Positions 18,569 through 26,755 are shown, numbered from the stretch's first letter. The stretch: 64,000 bases of DNA from Bradyrhizobium arachidis (GCF_015291705.1 NZ_CP030050.1:1364001-1428000); one strand, 5' to 3'. Translations and numbers: made by a program. The notes: generated by a model from the sequence alone, not told the origin.

Positions 18569-18661
18569 GTCCGACTCGTTGTTTCAGCGTTGGTTAACAA
18601 CGCCTATCAACTTCTCGCTAAGAGAGGGTGAACGGGGCGGGGCGCGGGGTGGTTGTGGGGA

Positions 18662-18693
18662 GGCGGGTGGCTCTGGTGATCGGGCCACCCGCC
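18662..18693. repeat. 9-bp inverted repeat upstream of the chemoreceptor gene
   Basis: GGCGGGTGG (18662-18670) pairs exactly with CCACCCGCC (18685-18693) around 14 nt. It sits just before the larger palindromic repeat and may be part of the same intergenic mosaic. Confidence 0.4.
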
Positions 18694-18700
18694 AAGACAA

Positions 18701-18835
18701 CGGTGTCGTCCCCGCGAAGGCGGGGACCCATAACCACAGCGAGTGGTTTGGCGAAGACTCGTTGTTCGGTACGGCTATCGTTTACGATCGACAGATCACG
18801 CGGTGTGGGTCCCCGCCTTCGCGGGGACGACACCG
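18701..18835. repeat. Long palindromic (BIME/MITE-like) repeat, uninterrupted copy
   Basis: Two exactly inverse-complementary 30-bp arms (18701-18730 and 18806-18835) flank 75 nt. Each arm is itself a hairpin, GTCCCCGC-GAAG-GCGGGGAC. The inner segment (ACCCATAACCACAG, GAGTGGTTTGGCGA, GATCACGCGGT) matches the repeat interrupted by IS110 at 15303/16455. It lies between the chemoreceptor and ghrA-like genes. Confidence 0.8.
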
Positions 18836-18871
18836 AGTATGAGGCGCCAGCGCTCGCGAAAGCCCGCGGGC

Positions 18872-19837
18872 CTAATACCCTCTTCCCCGGTCCACCACAT
18901 TCTCCAACGCGCCGCCCGCCTCGAACCGCGCGATCTGCTCGGCGACATAGGCCGAGATCGCGTCCGCATCCGTGTCGGCTGCGTTATGCGGCGTCAGCAC
19001 CACCTTGGGATGGGTCCAGAACCGGCTGTCTTTCGGCTGCGGCTCCTGCACGAAGACGTCGAGCGAGGCGGCACCCAGCGTGCCGTCGTCGAGGCAGGCC
19101 AGGATGTCCGCTTCGTTCTGCAGGCCGCCGCGGCCGGCATTGATCAGCACCGGCGCGCCGAGCGGGCTCTTGCGGTTGAGCTTGGTGAAGACGTCGCGAT
19201 TGAGGATGCCGTGCGTGTCGGGCGTCAGCGGCAGCAGCGACACCAGGATGTCGGTCTTGCGCAGGAAGGCGTCCATGCCTGCGGTGCCATGGAAGCACTC
19301 GACGCCTGCGATCGTGCGCGGGCTGCGGCTCCAGCCGGCGACGCGGAAGCCGAGCCGGCGCAGCACCTCGGCCGCGTCAGCGCCGAGCGTGCCGAGGCCC
19401 ATCACGCCGACCGTCACCGCGCTCGCCGGCCATTGATATTGCGGCTCCCAGCGTTTGGCGCGCTGCGAGTCGCGCAAATAAAGCTCCTGGCGGTGGTGCA
19501 TCAGCACATGTAGCACGACATATTCGGTCATGCGGTTGGTGAGATCGGGCACGGCGACGCGGACCAGCGGCACGTCGGGCAGGCTCTTGTCCGCCATCAG
19601 CGCATCGACGCCGGCGCCGAGATTGAAGATCGCCCGCAGATTGGGGAAGGAGCCGAGGTCGCCCGGCACCGGCTTCCACACCGCGGCATAGTGCACCTCG
19701 GCTGGATCGAGGGAGGCATCCGGCAGCAGCACCACGCGGCGGCCGCCGCAGACCGCATCGAACCGGGCCTTCCAGCGCTCCGGCAGCCAGTTCTGCTGCG
19801 TGCTGTTGATCAGGACGGCCAGTGTGCCCATGCTCAT
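18872..19837 (-). CDS. D-2-hydroxyacid dehydrogenase, glyoxylate/hydroxypyruvate reductase A-like
   Basis: A 321-aa NAD(P)H-dependent reductase of the GhrA group. The start MSMGTLAVLINS is at 19837; the frame extends far upstream without family similarity. Features are NLGAGVDAL (~75), the Rossmann motif VGVMGLGTLGADAAEVLRRLGFRVAGWSRSPR split over residues ~138-170, and VLINAGRGG with the substrate-site Arg. The acidic/His pair lies in DVFVQEPQPKDSRFWTHPKVVLTPHNAA. The Ser-Arg after strand 2 suggests NADPH preference. It would reduce glyoxylate or hydroxypyruvate in the cytosol. It is divergent from the YciI/sigma operon, with 143 nt between the two starts. Confidence 0.88.
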   Translation of the reverse strand: MSMGTLAVLINSTQQNWLPERWKARFDAVCGGRRVVLLPDASLDPAEVHYAAVWKPVPGDLGSFPNLRAIFNLGAGVDALMADKSLPDVPLVRVAVPDLTNRMTEYVVLHVLMHHRQELYLRDSQRAKRWEPQYQWPASAVTVGVMGLGTLGADAAEVLRRLGFRVAGWSRSPRTIAGVECFHGTAGMDAFLRKTDILVSLLPLTPDTHGILNRDVFTKLNRKSPLGAPVLINAGRGGLQNEADILACLDDGTLGAASLDVFVQEPQPKDSRFWTHPKVVLTPHNAADTDADAISAYVAEQIARFEAGGALENVVDRGRGY

Positions 19838-19980
19838 TCGAAGTGCCTCGCAGGTTCCGCGTTCAAAAACCCTCCTTGGCACGATCCGCCGGATTTTTCT
19901 CGCAAATTTTTTCCGCAGCAATGTCGGGGCGGGGCATAGTGGACCGTCTTCAAAATGAGCGGTCAGGGAAGGTGCTGCCC

Positions 19981-20349
19981 ATGCTTTATGCGATCCTTTG
20001 CTATCACGACGAGGACTTCGTCGGCTCCTGGAGCAGGGAGCAGGACGAGGCCGTGATGAAGAAGCTCGCCGTGGTGCAGGAGAAGCTGACGAGCCAAGGC
20101 CGGCTCGGCCCGGTGGCGCGGCTGCTGCCGACGACGGCCGCGGCGACCTTGCGCAAGGAGGACCCGCCGCTGGTGCTCGACGGCCCCTATGCCGAAACCA
20201 AGGAGCAGCTGCTCGGCTTCTACATCGTCGATTGCAAGAATCTCGACGACGCACTCGACGTTGCGCGCGACCTTGGCGCAGCCAATCCCGGCGGCGCCTA
20301 TGAAGTGCGTCCCGTCGGCGTGTTCCGGCCCGGAGGAATTTCCGCGTGA
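19981..20349 (+). CDS. YciI family protein paired with an ECF sigma factor (DGPF type)
   Basis: A 122-aa small alpha/beta-barrel protein of the YCII/DGPF family. The start MLYAILCYHDED at 19981 is where similarity begins. The signature LVLDGPYAETKEQLLGFYIVD (residues ~62-82) holds the DGP(F/Y) motif, and the protein ends VRPVGVFRPGG. It overlaps the downstream sigma factor by four bases (GTGA), so the two are translationally coupled. DGPF proteins next to ECF42-group sigma factors are a known conserved pairing, though the biochemical role of the DGPF partner is not established. No anti-sigma gene is seen. Confidence 0.88.
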   Translation: MLYAILCYHDEDFVGSWSREQDEAVMKKLAVVQEKLTSQGRLGPVARLLPTTAAATLRKEDPPLVLDGPYAETKEQLLGFYIVDCKNLDDALDVARDLGAANPGGAYEVRPVGVFRPGGISA

Positions 20350-21641
20350 GCGACACCGACACCGCCTGGATCGAGACCGCGCTGACCTCGGCGCGACCCC
20401 AGGCGGTCGGCGCGCTCTTGCGCTATTTCCGTGATCTCGACACGGCCGAGGAGGCCTTCCAGAACGCCTGCCTGCGCGCGCTGAAGACCTGGCCGCAGAA
20501 CGGGCCGCCGCGCGATCCCGCGGCCTGGCTGATCATGGTCGGCCGCAACGTCGCGATCGACGAGGTGCGCCGCGCCCGCAAGCAGCAGCCGCTGCCGGAG
20601 GACGACCAGGCGATCTCCGATCTCGACGATGCCGAGGGCGCACTCGCCGAGCGGCTCGACGGCTCGCATTATCGCGACGACATCTTGCGGCTGATGTTCA
20701 TCTGCTGCCATCCGCAGCTGCCGGCGACGCAGCAGATCGCGCTCGCCTTGCGCATCGTCTCCGGCTTGACGGTGAAGCAGATCGCGCGTGCCTTCCTGGT
20801 GTCGGAGGCGGCGATGGAGCAGCGCATCACTCGCGCCAAGGCCAAGGTCGCCGAGGCGGGGACGCCCTTCGAGGCGCCCGGCGCGGTCGAGCGCTCCGAG
20901 CGGCTCGCCGGCGTCGCCGCGATGATCTACCTGATCTTCAACGAGGGCTATTCGGCGAGCGGCGACACTGCCGAGATCAGGAAGCCGCTCTGCGAGGAGG
21001 CGATCCGGTTGGCGCGGCTGCTGCTGCGGCTGTTCCAGAGCGAGCCGGAGATCATGGGGCTGACGTCGCTGATCCTGTTGCAGCATGCCCGCAGCGCGGC
21101 GCGCTTTGCCGCCGACGGTTCGCTGATCCTGCTCGACGACCAGGATCGTTCGCTGTGGAACGGCGCCATGATCGCGGAAGGCCTCGCGCTGATCGACAAG
21201 GCGATGCGCCATCGGCGCACCGGGCCCTACCAGATCCAGGCCGCGATCGCCGCGCTGCATGCGCGCGCGGCGACACCGGAGGAGACCGACTGGACCCAGA
21301 TCGACCTGCTCTATGGCGCTCTGGAGGTGGTGCAGCCTTCGCCGGTGGTGACGCTCAACCGCGCCGTCGCGGTGTCCAAGGTGCGCGGACCGCAAGCCGC
21401 GCTCGACCTGATCGAGCCGCTGGCGCCGAAACTTGCCAACTATTTCCATTTCTATGGCGTGCGCGGCGCCTTCCTGATGCAACTCGGCCGCAACGACGAA
21501 GCCCGCATCGCCTTCGACCGCGCCATCGCCCTCGCCAACACCTCGGCCGAAGCCGCCCACATCCGCATGCATCTCGATCGCCTGATCCGCGACAGCCAGC
21601 CGAAGGGCGGCGGCGCGAGGCAGGGGGCGACAGCTAAGTAG
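20346..21641 (+). CDS. RNA polymerase ECF sigma factor, ECF42 group (with C-terminal TPR-like extension)
   Basis: A 431-aa ECF sigma factor starting with GTG at 20346 inside the yciI stop. Sigma region 2 is short (~10-75: ALLRYFRDLDTAEEAFQNACLRALKTWP, RDPAAWLIMVGRNVAIDEVRRARK). Region 4 follows (LPATQQIALALRIVSGLTVKQIARAFLVSEAAMEQRITRAK, ~130-172). A long C-terminal domain (~180-431) has GVAAMIYLIFNEGYSAS and repeated helical units such as SPVVTLNRAVAVSKVRGPQAAL, the DUF6596-type extension of ECF42, thought to control activity in place of an anti-sigma factor. The operon partners downstream are SRPBCC and VOC proteins. Confidence 0.9.
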   Translation: MSDTDTAWIETALTSARPQAVGALLRYFRDLDTAEEAFQNACLRALKTWPQNGPPRDPAAWLIMVGRNVAIDEVRRARKQQPLPEDDQAISDLDDAEGALAERLDGSHYRDDILRLMFICCHPQLPATQQIALALRIVSGLTVKQIARAFLVSEAAMEQRITRAKAKVAEAGTPFEAPGAVERSERLAGVAAMIYLIFNEGYSASGDTAEIRKPLCEEAIRLARLLLRLFQSEPEIMGLTSLILLQHARSAARFAADGSLILLDDQDRSLWNGAMIAEGLALIDKAMRHRRTGPYQIQAAIAALHARAATPEETDWTQIDLLYGALEVVQPSPVVTLNRAVAVSKVRGPQAALDLIEPLAPKLANYFHFYGVRGAFLMQLGRNDEARIAFDRAIALANTSAEAAHIRMHLDRLIRDSQPKGGGARQGATAK

Positions 21642-21658
21642 GCCCATCTCCTTCCTCA

Positions 21659-21741
21659 TCGTCATGCCCGGGCTCGACCCGGGCATCCACGTCTTTCGAT
21701 CCGGACAAAGAACGTGGATGGCCGGGACAAGCCCGGCCACG
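21659..21741. repeat. GC-rich palindromic intergenic repeats inside the sigma-factor operon
   Basis: ATGCCCGGG-CTCGA-CCCGGGCAT lies at 21664-21686, followed by ACGTGGATGGCCGGG-ACAAG-CCCGGCCACG ending near 21741. The GGCCGGGACAAGCCCGGCC unit recurs at 29861-29879 and, inverted, near 55168. Such REP-type hairpins can reduce read-through to the downstream genes. Confidence 0.6.
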
Positions 21742-21826
21742 ACGGGCAGTGCCAAAAAATCATTCCATCAATTGTCGGTCTCGGCCGTTCCCCTTCGTCT
21801 TAATCCCATATCCATGGGAGTCATTC

Positions 21827-22363
21827 ATGCTGAAAGCTGTTGCCATTGCCGCCGTCGTGCTCGCGGTCGGAATTGCGACCATCGTCGTCTTCGCCCTGAC
21901 GAAACCCGACACGTTCCGTGTCGAACGCTCGATCGCCGTGCAGGCGCCGGCCGCTGCGATCTATCCGCTGGTGTCCGATTTCCGCTTCTGGACCGGCTGG
22001 TCGCCCTACGAGAACCGTGATCCCGCCATGAAGCGCACCTACGGCGGAACCGCGGCAGGAAAGGGCGCGACCTATGCCTGGGACGGCAACAACAATGTCG
22101 GCGCCGGCCACATGGAGATCCTCGAGGGGAATACGCCGTCGAAACTCCGCATCAAGCTCGATTTCGAGCGTCCGTTCGAAGGTCACAACACCGCCGAGTT
22201 CACCTTTGTGCCGCAAGGCGATGCCACACTGGTCACATGGGCGATGTACGGTCCGGCCCCGTTCATGTCGAAGCTCATGCAGGTCTTCATCAACATGGAC
22301 AACATGATCGGCAAGGACTTCGAGGCCGGTCTCGCCAGCCTGAAGAAGCTCACCGAGAAGTAA
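21827..22363 (+). CDS. SRPBCC (polyketide cyclase/START-like) family protein with N-terminal membrane anchor
   Basis: A 178-aa protein starting at 21827, seven bases after GGGAG. One N-terminal hydrophobic helix (MLKAVAIAAVVLAVGIATIVV) acts as a signal or anchor. The SRPBCC fold runs from ~27 on: FRVERSIAVQAPAAAIYPLVSDFRFWTGWSPYENRDPAMKRTY, GTAAGKGATYAWDGNNNVGAGHMEILE and a C-terminal helix FINMDNMIGKDFEAGLASLKKLTE. These folds bind hydrophobic ligands; the ligand here is unknown. It lies between the ECF42 sigma factor and a PhnB-like VOC protein, a grouping common around such sigma factors, so it is probably part of that regulon. Confidence 0.85.
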   Translation: MLKAVAIAAVVLAVGIATIVVFALTKPDTFRVERSIAVQAPAAAIYPLVSDFRFWTGWSPYENRDPAMKRTYGGTAAGKGATYAWDGNNNVGAGHMEILEGNTPSKLRIKLDFERPFEGHNTAEFTFVPQGDATLVTWAMYGPAPFMSKLMQVFINMDNMIGKDFEAGLASLKKLTEK

Positions 22364-22397
22364 CGCCCTCAAGCAAGCGAAGAAGAGGAGAGAAACG

Positions 22398-22817
22398 ATG
22401 CTCAGTGCCTATCTGTTCTATCAGGACACCTGCGAAGCGGCGTTCAACTATTACGCCAAGATTCTCGGCGGCAAGATCGACGCCATGATGCGCCTGTCGG
22501 AAGCGCCGGCGTCGGATATGCCTCCCGGCCCGCCCGGCCGCGAGAAGACGATCATGCATGCGCGGATGACGCTGCCCGGCGGCGCCGTGCTGATGGGCTC
22601 CGACACGCCGCCCGAGCATTTTCACAAGCCGCAAGGCTTTTCGATCTCGCTCACGGTGATGGATCCCGCGGAGGGCGAGCGCAAGTTCAAAGCGCTTGCC
22701 GATGGTGGCACCGTCACCATGCCCTTCAGCAAGACGTTCTGGGCCAAGGGCTTTGGCATGTGCGTCGACAAGTTCGGCATTCCCTGGATGGTGAACTGTC
22801 CCGCCGAAGGCATGTAG
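22398..22817 (+). CDS. VOC family protein, PhnB-like
   Basis: A 139-aa glyoxalase/bleomycin-resistance-fold protein of the PhnB group, beginning MLSAYLFYQDTCEAAFNYYAKILGGKID, with AGAGGAGAG ahead of the start. Characteristic segments are MHARMTLPGGAVLMGSDTPPE (~53-73), FSISLTVMDPAEGERKFKALADGGTVTMPFSKTFWAKGFGM and the terminal DKFGIPWMVNCP. The usual metal-binding residues are only partly evident, as in other PhnB-like proteins, and no enzymatic reaction can be assigned. It is the last gene of the YciI-ECF42-SRPBCC-VOC operon, followed by a GC-rich hairpin at 22852-22884. Confidence 0.85.
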   Translation: MLSAYLFYQDTCEAAFNYYAKILGGKIDAMMRLSEAPASDMPPGPPGREKTIMHARMTLPGGAVLMGSDTPPEHFHKPQGFSISLTVMDPAEGERKFKALADGGTVTMPFSKTFWAKGFGMCVDKFGIPWMVNCPAEGM

Positions 22818-22851
22818 GCCCGCTCGGCCGCTTGATGCGGTGAGCGAAAAT

Positions 22852-22884
22852 TGCGGTCCGCGTCGTCATATCGCGCGGACCGCA
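22852..22884. terminator. 11-bp GC-rich hairpin after the sigma-factor operon
   Basis: TGCGGTCCGCG (22852-22862) pairs perfectly with CGCGGACCGCA (22874-22884) around 11 nt. No U-tract follows, so termination strength is uncertain; it sits 34 nt after the VOC stop. Confidence 0.45.
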
Positions 22885-22995
22885 GCGCACAACAATTGGC
22901 GCAAGATTAAGCTGTCATCTCCGTGACAAAATTGTTAATCCTCGTTCACAAGACCGATAAACCGGGATGAACGGACTTGGAAGGGGGAGCGACCG

Positions 22996-23088
22996 ATGGC
23001 AGCGGCGCTACAGATCAATTTTGCTCTTTGGGGGATGCTCATCTGCGCAAGCTTGAAGCTGGCGCCGTTGATCCAGACTCTTCTTTAG
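22996..23088 (+). CDS. Possible 30-aa hydrophobic small protein
   Basis: ATG at 22996 opens a 30-codon frame ending TAG at 23086-23088. The product begins MAAALQINFALWGMLICAS and ends in LIQTLL; its middle could form one membrane helix. A strong purine-rich ribosome site (GGAAGGGGGAGCG) lies 4-16 nt upstream. A promoter-like pair TTGTTA (22932-22937) - 17 nt - CGATAA (22955-22960) precedes it. It is isolated between the sigma operon and the convergent gene at 23147. I do not recognise a family; a chance frame in a ~330-nt gap is the alternative. Nothing else gene-like is seen in this gap. Confidence 0.4.
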   Translation: MAAALQINFALWGMLICASLKLAPLIQTLL

Positions 23089-23146
23089 AGGAACCGCCGG
23101 TGTCTGCCGCGCTCTATGCGGGCAGGAGCAGCCGGCCGCGAAAACC

Positions 23147-23584
23147 TCATCGGCAGCGCGGATAGATCGCGGCGAGATCGCGCCCTTTCAGCAAGAGCAG
23201 CCGCGAGGTGAGGCCGCCGCGGCGGCTGATCCAGTCGCGCACCGGGCCGGGATAGGCGGCGAGCACCGCCTCGGATGCTTCCGGCTCGGCATAGAAGCGC
23301 CCGCGCCGGTCAACCGACCGCGCTGCATGGAAGCCGAGCACAGCCCGCTTCGTCACGCAGATGCGCTCGCCCGGCACGATGCTCAGCACCAGCGTGCAGG
23401 CGGACAGGCACGGACCATCGATCACCACGCGCTCGCCGCTCTCACGCACCTGCTCGAACAGATCGAGGAACGGCCCGACCTGCCCGCCCGGCGACTGGAT
23501 GATGCGAATTTCGGCCGCGGCGGGCGCGGCGGCCAGCAGCGCAGATGCGAGCATCAGGACTTTGAGGACGGTGATGCGTTGCAT
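23147..23584 (-). CDS. Exported ClpP/crotonase-fold-like protein (COG3904-like), hypothetical
   Basis: A 145-aa protein with a Sec signal peptide (MQRITVLKVLMLASALLAAAPAAAEI). The mature region has IIQSPGGQVGPFLDLFEQVRESGERVVIDGPCLSACTLVLSIV, where the glycine pair followed by GPCLSACT resembles the serine-containing loop of periplasmic ClpP-like proteins. VTKRAVLGFHAA then gives the expected His-containing strand. The start at 23584 places the signal peptide at the N-terminus; an in-frame start 14 codons upstream falls in a palindromic repeat. The catalytic Asp is not obvious, so activity is uncertain. It stands alone, convergent with upstream genes. Confidence 0.6.
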   Translation of the reverse strand: MQRITVLKVLMLASALLAAAPAAAEIRIIQSPGGQVGPFLDLFEQVRESGERVVIDGPCLSACTLVLSIVPGERICVTKRAVLGFHAARSVDRRGRFYAEPEASEAVLAAYPGPVRDWISRRGGLTSRLLLLKGRDLAAIYPRCR

Positions 23585-23606
23585 GAACTCTCCACCAACT
23601 CGGTTT

Positions 23607-23725
23607 CGTAGGGTGGGCAAAGCCACCGGGTCGCGCGCCCGATGACGGACTTAGCGTGCCCACCAATGGCGCCGCAAATTGGGAGAATTGGTGGGCACGG
23701 CGCGTTGCGCCTTTGCCCACCCTAC
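23607..23725. repeat. GTAGGGTGGGCAAAG / CTTTGCCCACCCTAC repeat, copy A
   Basis: It starts CGTAGGGTGGGCAAAG at 23607 and ends with the inverse CTTTGCCCACCCTAC at 23711-23725. An internal GTGCCCACCA/TGGTGGGCAC pair lies between. Copies B and C lie at 50012-50104 and 53137-53261. Confidence 0.75.
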
Positions 23726-23736
23726 AAATCCCGCGC

Positions 23737-24525
23737 CTACCCGTTCCGCCGCTGCCCGCGCAGCGTCGGCAGGCCGATGCCGGCTGCATCGAAGCCGCCA
23801 TCAACGGCCAAAATTTGGCCGGTGATGTAGCTCGATCGTTCCGAGCAGAAGAAGTAGATCGCCTCGGCGAGTTCCTCTTCCAGGCCGTAGCGGTTGAGCG
23901 GAATGGCGTCGTGATAGTCGGCGCGGATTTCCCTCGTATGCACCTGCTTCGCCATCGCGGTGTCGACCGGCCCCGGCGCCACAGCATTGACGCGGATGTT
24001 GAGCGAGGCGAGCTCGACCGCGAGCTGTTTCGTCAAGTGCGCGAGGCCCGCTTTGCTGGTGCCGTAGGCCGAGCGCAGCGTCGAGGCGCGCACCGCCGAG
24101 ATCGAGGTGATGTTGACGATGGCGCCGCCACCCTGCTCGCGCATCAAGGGCACCGCCGCCTTGGTGCACAGGAACGGACCGGTGAGGTTGACTGCCATGA
24201 TCCTGGTCCAGTCCACGTCGCTGGTCTCCAGCACCGGCGCGAACACGGCGACGCCGGCATTGTTGACGAGCGCATCGAGCCGGCCGAAACGGCTCATGAT
24301 TGCGGCCATTGCAGCTCCGACGGCCGCCGCGTCGGACACATCGCAGCTGATCGCCAGCGTGTCATCGGGCTTGTCCAGCGCCGCGGCCGCGCTCGCCTGC
24401 AACTCGCCCTCGATATCGAGCAGCGCCACGCGCCAGCCCTCATCCAGGAATTTTTTCGCCGTCGCAAGCCCGATGCCGCGCGCGGCTCCGGTGACGAGGG
24501 CGACTTTTTGCGGGGCAGGGGGCAT
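23737..24525 (-). CDS. SDR family NAD(P)-dependent oxidoreductase
   Basis: A 262-aa classical SDR. I chose the ATG at 24525 because MPPAPQKVALVTGAARGIGLATAKKF begins the fold; the open frame upstream lies in repeat DNA. Motifs are TGAARGIG (~11-18), DIE after strand 2 (NAD preference), NNAGVAVF, and NITSISA followed by YGTSKAG with the catalytic Tyr/Lys. The end ITGQILAVDGGFDAAG is typical of 3-ketoacyl-ACP-reductase-like SDRs. The product is cytosolic and the substrate is not predictable. It stands alone, flanked on both sides by intergenic repeats. Confidence 0.87.
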   Translation of the reverse strand: MPPAPQKVALVTGAARGIGLATAKKFLDEGWRVALLDIEGELQASAAAALDKPDDTLAISCDVSDAAAVGAAMAAIMSRFGRLDALVNNAGVAVFAPVLETSDVDWTRIMAVNLTGPFLCTKAAVPLMREQGGGAIVNITSISAVRASTLRSAYGTSKAGLAHLTKQLAVELASLNIRVNAVAPGPVDTAMAKQVHTREIRADYHDAIPLNRYGLEEELAEAIYFFCSERSSYITGQILAVDGGFDAAGIGLPTLRGQRRNG

Positions 24526-24620
24526 GGGGGATCTGTCCTTCTGGCGGAAACGGAAGCCGCACGGGCGGCCAGCGCCTTTTACTGCGCTTTCGTTCCGGCC
24601 AGAAGGGCGACAATCCATCA

Positions 24621-24742
24621 CCGTCACCCTGAGGTGGCCGCTTGTTCAGCGGCCCTCGAAGGGCGACGGCCCGGCTGCATCGGGGCCGATTCATCCTTCG
24701 AGGCTCACCGTGCTGCGCACGGCGAGCACCTCAGGATGACGG
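24621..24742. repeat. CCTGAGGTG / CACCTCAGG palindromic repeat
   Basis: CCGTCACCCTGAGGTG (24621-24636) and CACCTCAGGATGACGG (24727-24742) are inverse complements with one mismatch. CCTTCGAGG-type inner arms lie between. It sits between the SDR and the PAS chemoreceptor. Confidence 0.65.
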
Positions 24743-24764
24743 GCAGAGAGAGTGAGTCCGCTAT

Positions 24765-26429
24765 TTAAGACAGCTCCGCCGACGCGCGCTGCATGTTGGC
24801 CGACATGTCTGCCGTCACGATGCTCTGCTCCTCGACCGCGGCGGCGGTGGAGGCGATGAACTCGTTGACGCCGGCGATCGCGGCCTTGATCGCCGTGAGG
24901 GAGCTCGCGACGTCGCCGGAGATGGTGTTCAGCGCGTCGATTTCGGACGTGATCGTGTCGGTCGCCTGCTTGGCCTGATTGGCGAGGCTCTTCACCTCGG
25001 AGGCGACCACGGCAAAGCCGCGGCCGGCTTCGCCCGCGCGCGCCGATTCAATCGTGGCATTGAGCGCCAGCAGATTGATCTGGCCGGTGATGCCCGAGAT
25101 CATCTCGACGATGCCGCTCATCGCCTGCGCTGCGGCGGTCAGCCGCTGCGCCTGGCCGTCGGCGGCTTCGACGCGGCTCGTCGCCATCTTGGACGTCTCG
25201 CGCGATTTCGTCATGGTCTCGGAGATCTCGCGGATCGAGGCGCTCATCTGCTCGCTGCCGGCGGCAACCGCCTCGATCAGCCCGCGGGCGTTGTCGGCCT
25301 TCTTGCGGCCGATCGCCTGCGCGGTGATGTCGGTGGCGTATTTCACCACCTTGTAGGGTTTGCCGTTCAGGTCGAAGATCGGGTTGTAGGACGCCTGGAT
25401 CCAGATCTCGCGGCCGCCCTTGGCGATGCGCTTGTACTCGGCGGCCTGGTATTCGCCGCGATTGAGCCTCTCCCAGAATTGCCGGTAGGCTATCGAGCTC
25501 TTCTCGTTCGGCTCGACGAACATGGAGTGGTGCTGGCCCTTGATCTCGGCCAGCGAATATCCCATCGCCTTCAGGAAATTCTCGTTGGCGGTGCGGATGG
25601 TGCCGTCCATGTTGAACTCGATCACAGCCTGCGACTTCTGGATCGCGGCGAGCTGGCCGTCATTGTCGGCCGCTTTCATCTTTTGCGCGGTGACGTCGGT
25701 TGCGAACTTCACCACCTTGAACGGCCGGCCCATCTCGTCGAGGATCGGGTTGTAGGTCGCGAGAATCCAGATCTCCTTAGCCCCCTTGCCGAGCCGTTTG
25801 TATTCGGCGGCCTCGAACTCGCCCCGGTTCAGCTTGGCCCAGAACGCGGCATAGGCTGCGCTGGCGCGATCCTCCGGCGTCACGAACATGCTGTGGTGCT
25901 TGCCCTTGATCTCGTCGAGCGAATAGCCCATCGCGGCCAGGAAATTCTCGTTGGCGGTGACGATGGTGCCGTCCATGTTGAACTCGATCACGGCCTGCGC
26001 GCGGTTGATCGCGGCGATCTTGCCGGAATCCTCCATGGTCTTGATCTTGTACGCCGTGATGTCGGTGGCGAACTTGATGAAGCTGACCACCTTGCCGCTC
26101 TCGTCGCGCAGCGGCGCGTAGGAGGCGTGGACCCAGACTTCCTTGCCGCCCTTGCCGAAGCGCTTGTATTGCGTGGTCTGGAATTCGCCGCGGTTCAGGC
26201 TGGCCCAGAAATCGCGATAGCGAGCGCTCTCGCGCTCGGCGGGGCTGACGAAGATGCTGTGATGCTTGCCCTTGATCTCGGCGAGCGTGTACCCGCTCAT
26301 CTTGAGCAGGTTCTCATTGGCATCGAGGATGGTGCCGTCGAGGCCGAACTCGATCACCGCCTGGGACCGATCGAGCGCTTCGACCTCTGCAATCGCATGC
26401 CTGACTTTCTTGCTTTGAAAATTGAACAC
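24765..26429 (-). CDS. Soluble chemoreceptor with three tandem PAS domains
   Basis: A 554-aa methyl-accepting protein without membrane segments. I chose the GTG at 26427-26429 ([19 protein letters not shown]), which has GCGGGG upstream; the frame remains open for 76 codons further without a good start. Three near-identical PAS units of ~122 residues follow (~17-135, 140-258, 262-380), each with SQAVIEF..DGTI..ANEN, EIKG.HHS(I/M)FV and an LNRG..Q..EYKR..KGG.E(V/I)W motif. A short MA domain (~400-554) contains [33 protein letters not shown] (in two parts). The PAS domains probably sense an internal redox or small-molecule signal. The near identity of the repeats points to recent internal duplication. 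Confidence 0.9.
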   Translation of the reverse strand: MFNFQSKKVRHAIAEVEALDRSQAVIEFGLDGTILDANENLLKMSGYTLAEIKGKHHSIFVSPAERESARYRDFWASLNRGEFQTTQYKRFGKGGKEVWVHASYAPLRDESGKVVSFIKFATDITAYKIKTMEDSGKIAAINRAQAVIEFNMDGTIVTANENFLAAMGYSLDEIKGKHHSMFVTPEDRASAAYAAFWAKLNRGEFEAAEYKRLGKGAKEIWILATYNPILDEMGRPFKVVKFATDVTAQKMKAADNDGQLAAIQKSQAVIEFNMDGTIRTANENFLKAMGYSLAEIKGQHHSMFVEPNEKSSIAYRQFWERLNRGEYQAAEYKRIAKGGREIWIQASYNPIFDLNGKPYKVVKYATDITAQAIGRKKADNARGLIEAVAAGSEQMSASIREISETMTKSRETSKMATSRVEAADGQAQRLTAAAQAMSGIVEMISGITGQINLLALNATIESARAGEAGRGFAVVASEVKSLANQAKQATDTITSEIDALNTISGDVASSLTAIKAAIAGVNEFIASTAAAVEEQSIVTADMSANMQRASAELS

Positions 26430-26755
26430 GTATGCCCCGCAATGTTCTGATTCGAATCGGCAGGATTGACATCCTGTTTGCCCTGACTCGAAAAGTTGCA
26501 CGGGCTTCTTGAGCAACTGTAAATCCTTGCAAAGATTGGCATCTGTTCCGCAGCTGCACGCGCCGCGGCCATGTCGTTCAACTCGCATGCCTTCCGGATT
26601 CATATGCACGGCGAAGTTCATAGGTCGTGCCGTAGTACTACGGACGCGCATGCGCATTTTTTCTCGCGACGTGATGGCGCCGCGATGGGGATGTCGGTTT
26701 GTTCGAGGGTGAATCGTCTTCCATGAGCCAAAGGCATTTACTGCGGAGACGATCG
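26430..26755. other. Intergenic region between PAS chemoreceptor and NTF2-like gene
   Basis: About 325 nt with no recognised gene. It includes the perfect 14-bp palindrome CCGTAGTACTACGG at 26630-26643, a candidate operator. The minus frame through the region is open and unusually Cys-rich, but has no family similarity that I can recognise. Confidence 0.4.

Noticed and set aside
22852..22884. Perfect hairpin considered as a small RNA or riboswitch
   Set aside because: It is a single stem without further conserved structure; a terminator or repeat is simpler.
23607..23725. Repeat copies considered as a CRISPR-like array
   Set aside because: Repeats are inverted, dispersed over 30 kb and without regular spacers or cas genes.
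24765..26429. Tandem PAS coding repeats considered as an assembly artefact
   Set aside because: The three units differ at many positions and keep frame, so they are real duplications rather than a collapsed or repeated read.
26430..26657. Cys-rich 76-codon N-terminal extension of the PAS chemoreceptor
   Set aside because: The GTG at 26429 has a better ribosome site and similarity starts there; the cysteines are probably chance in an untranslated leader, although not excluded.
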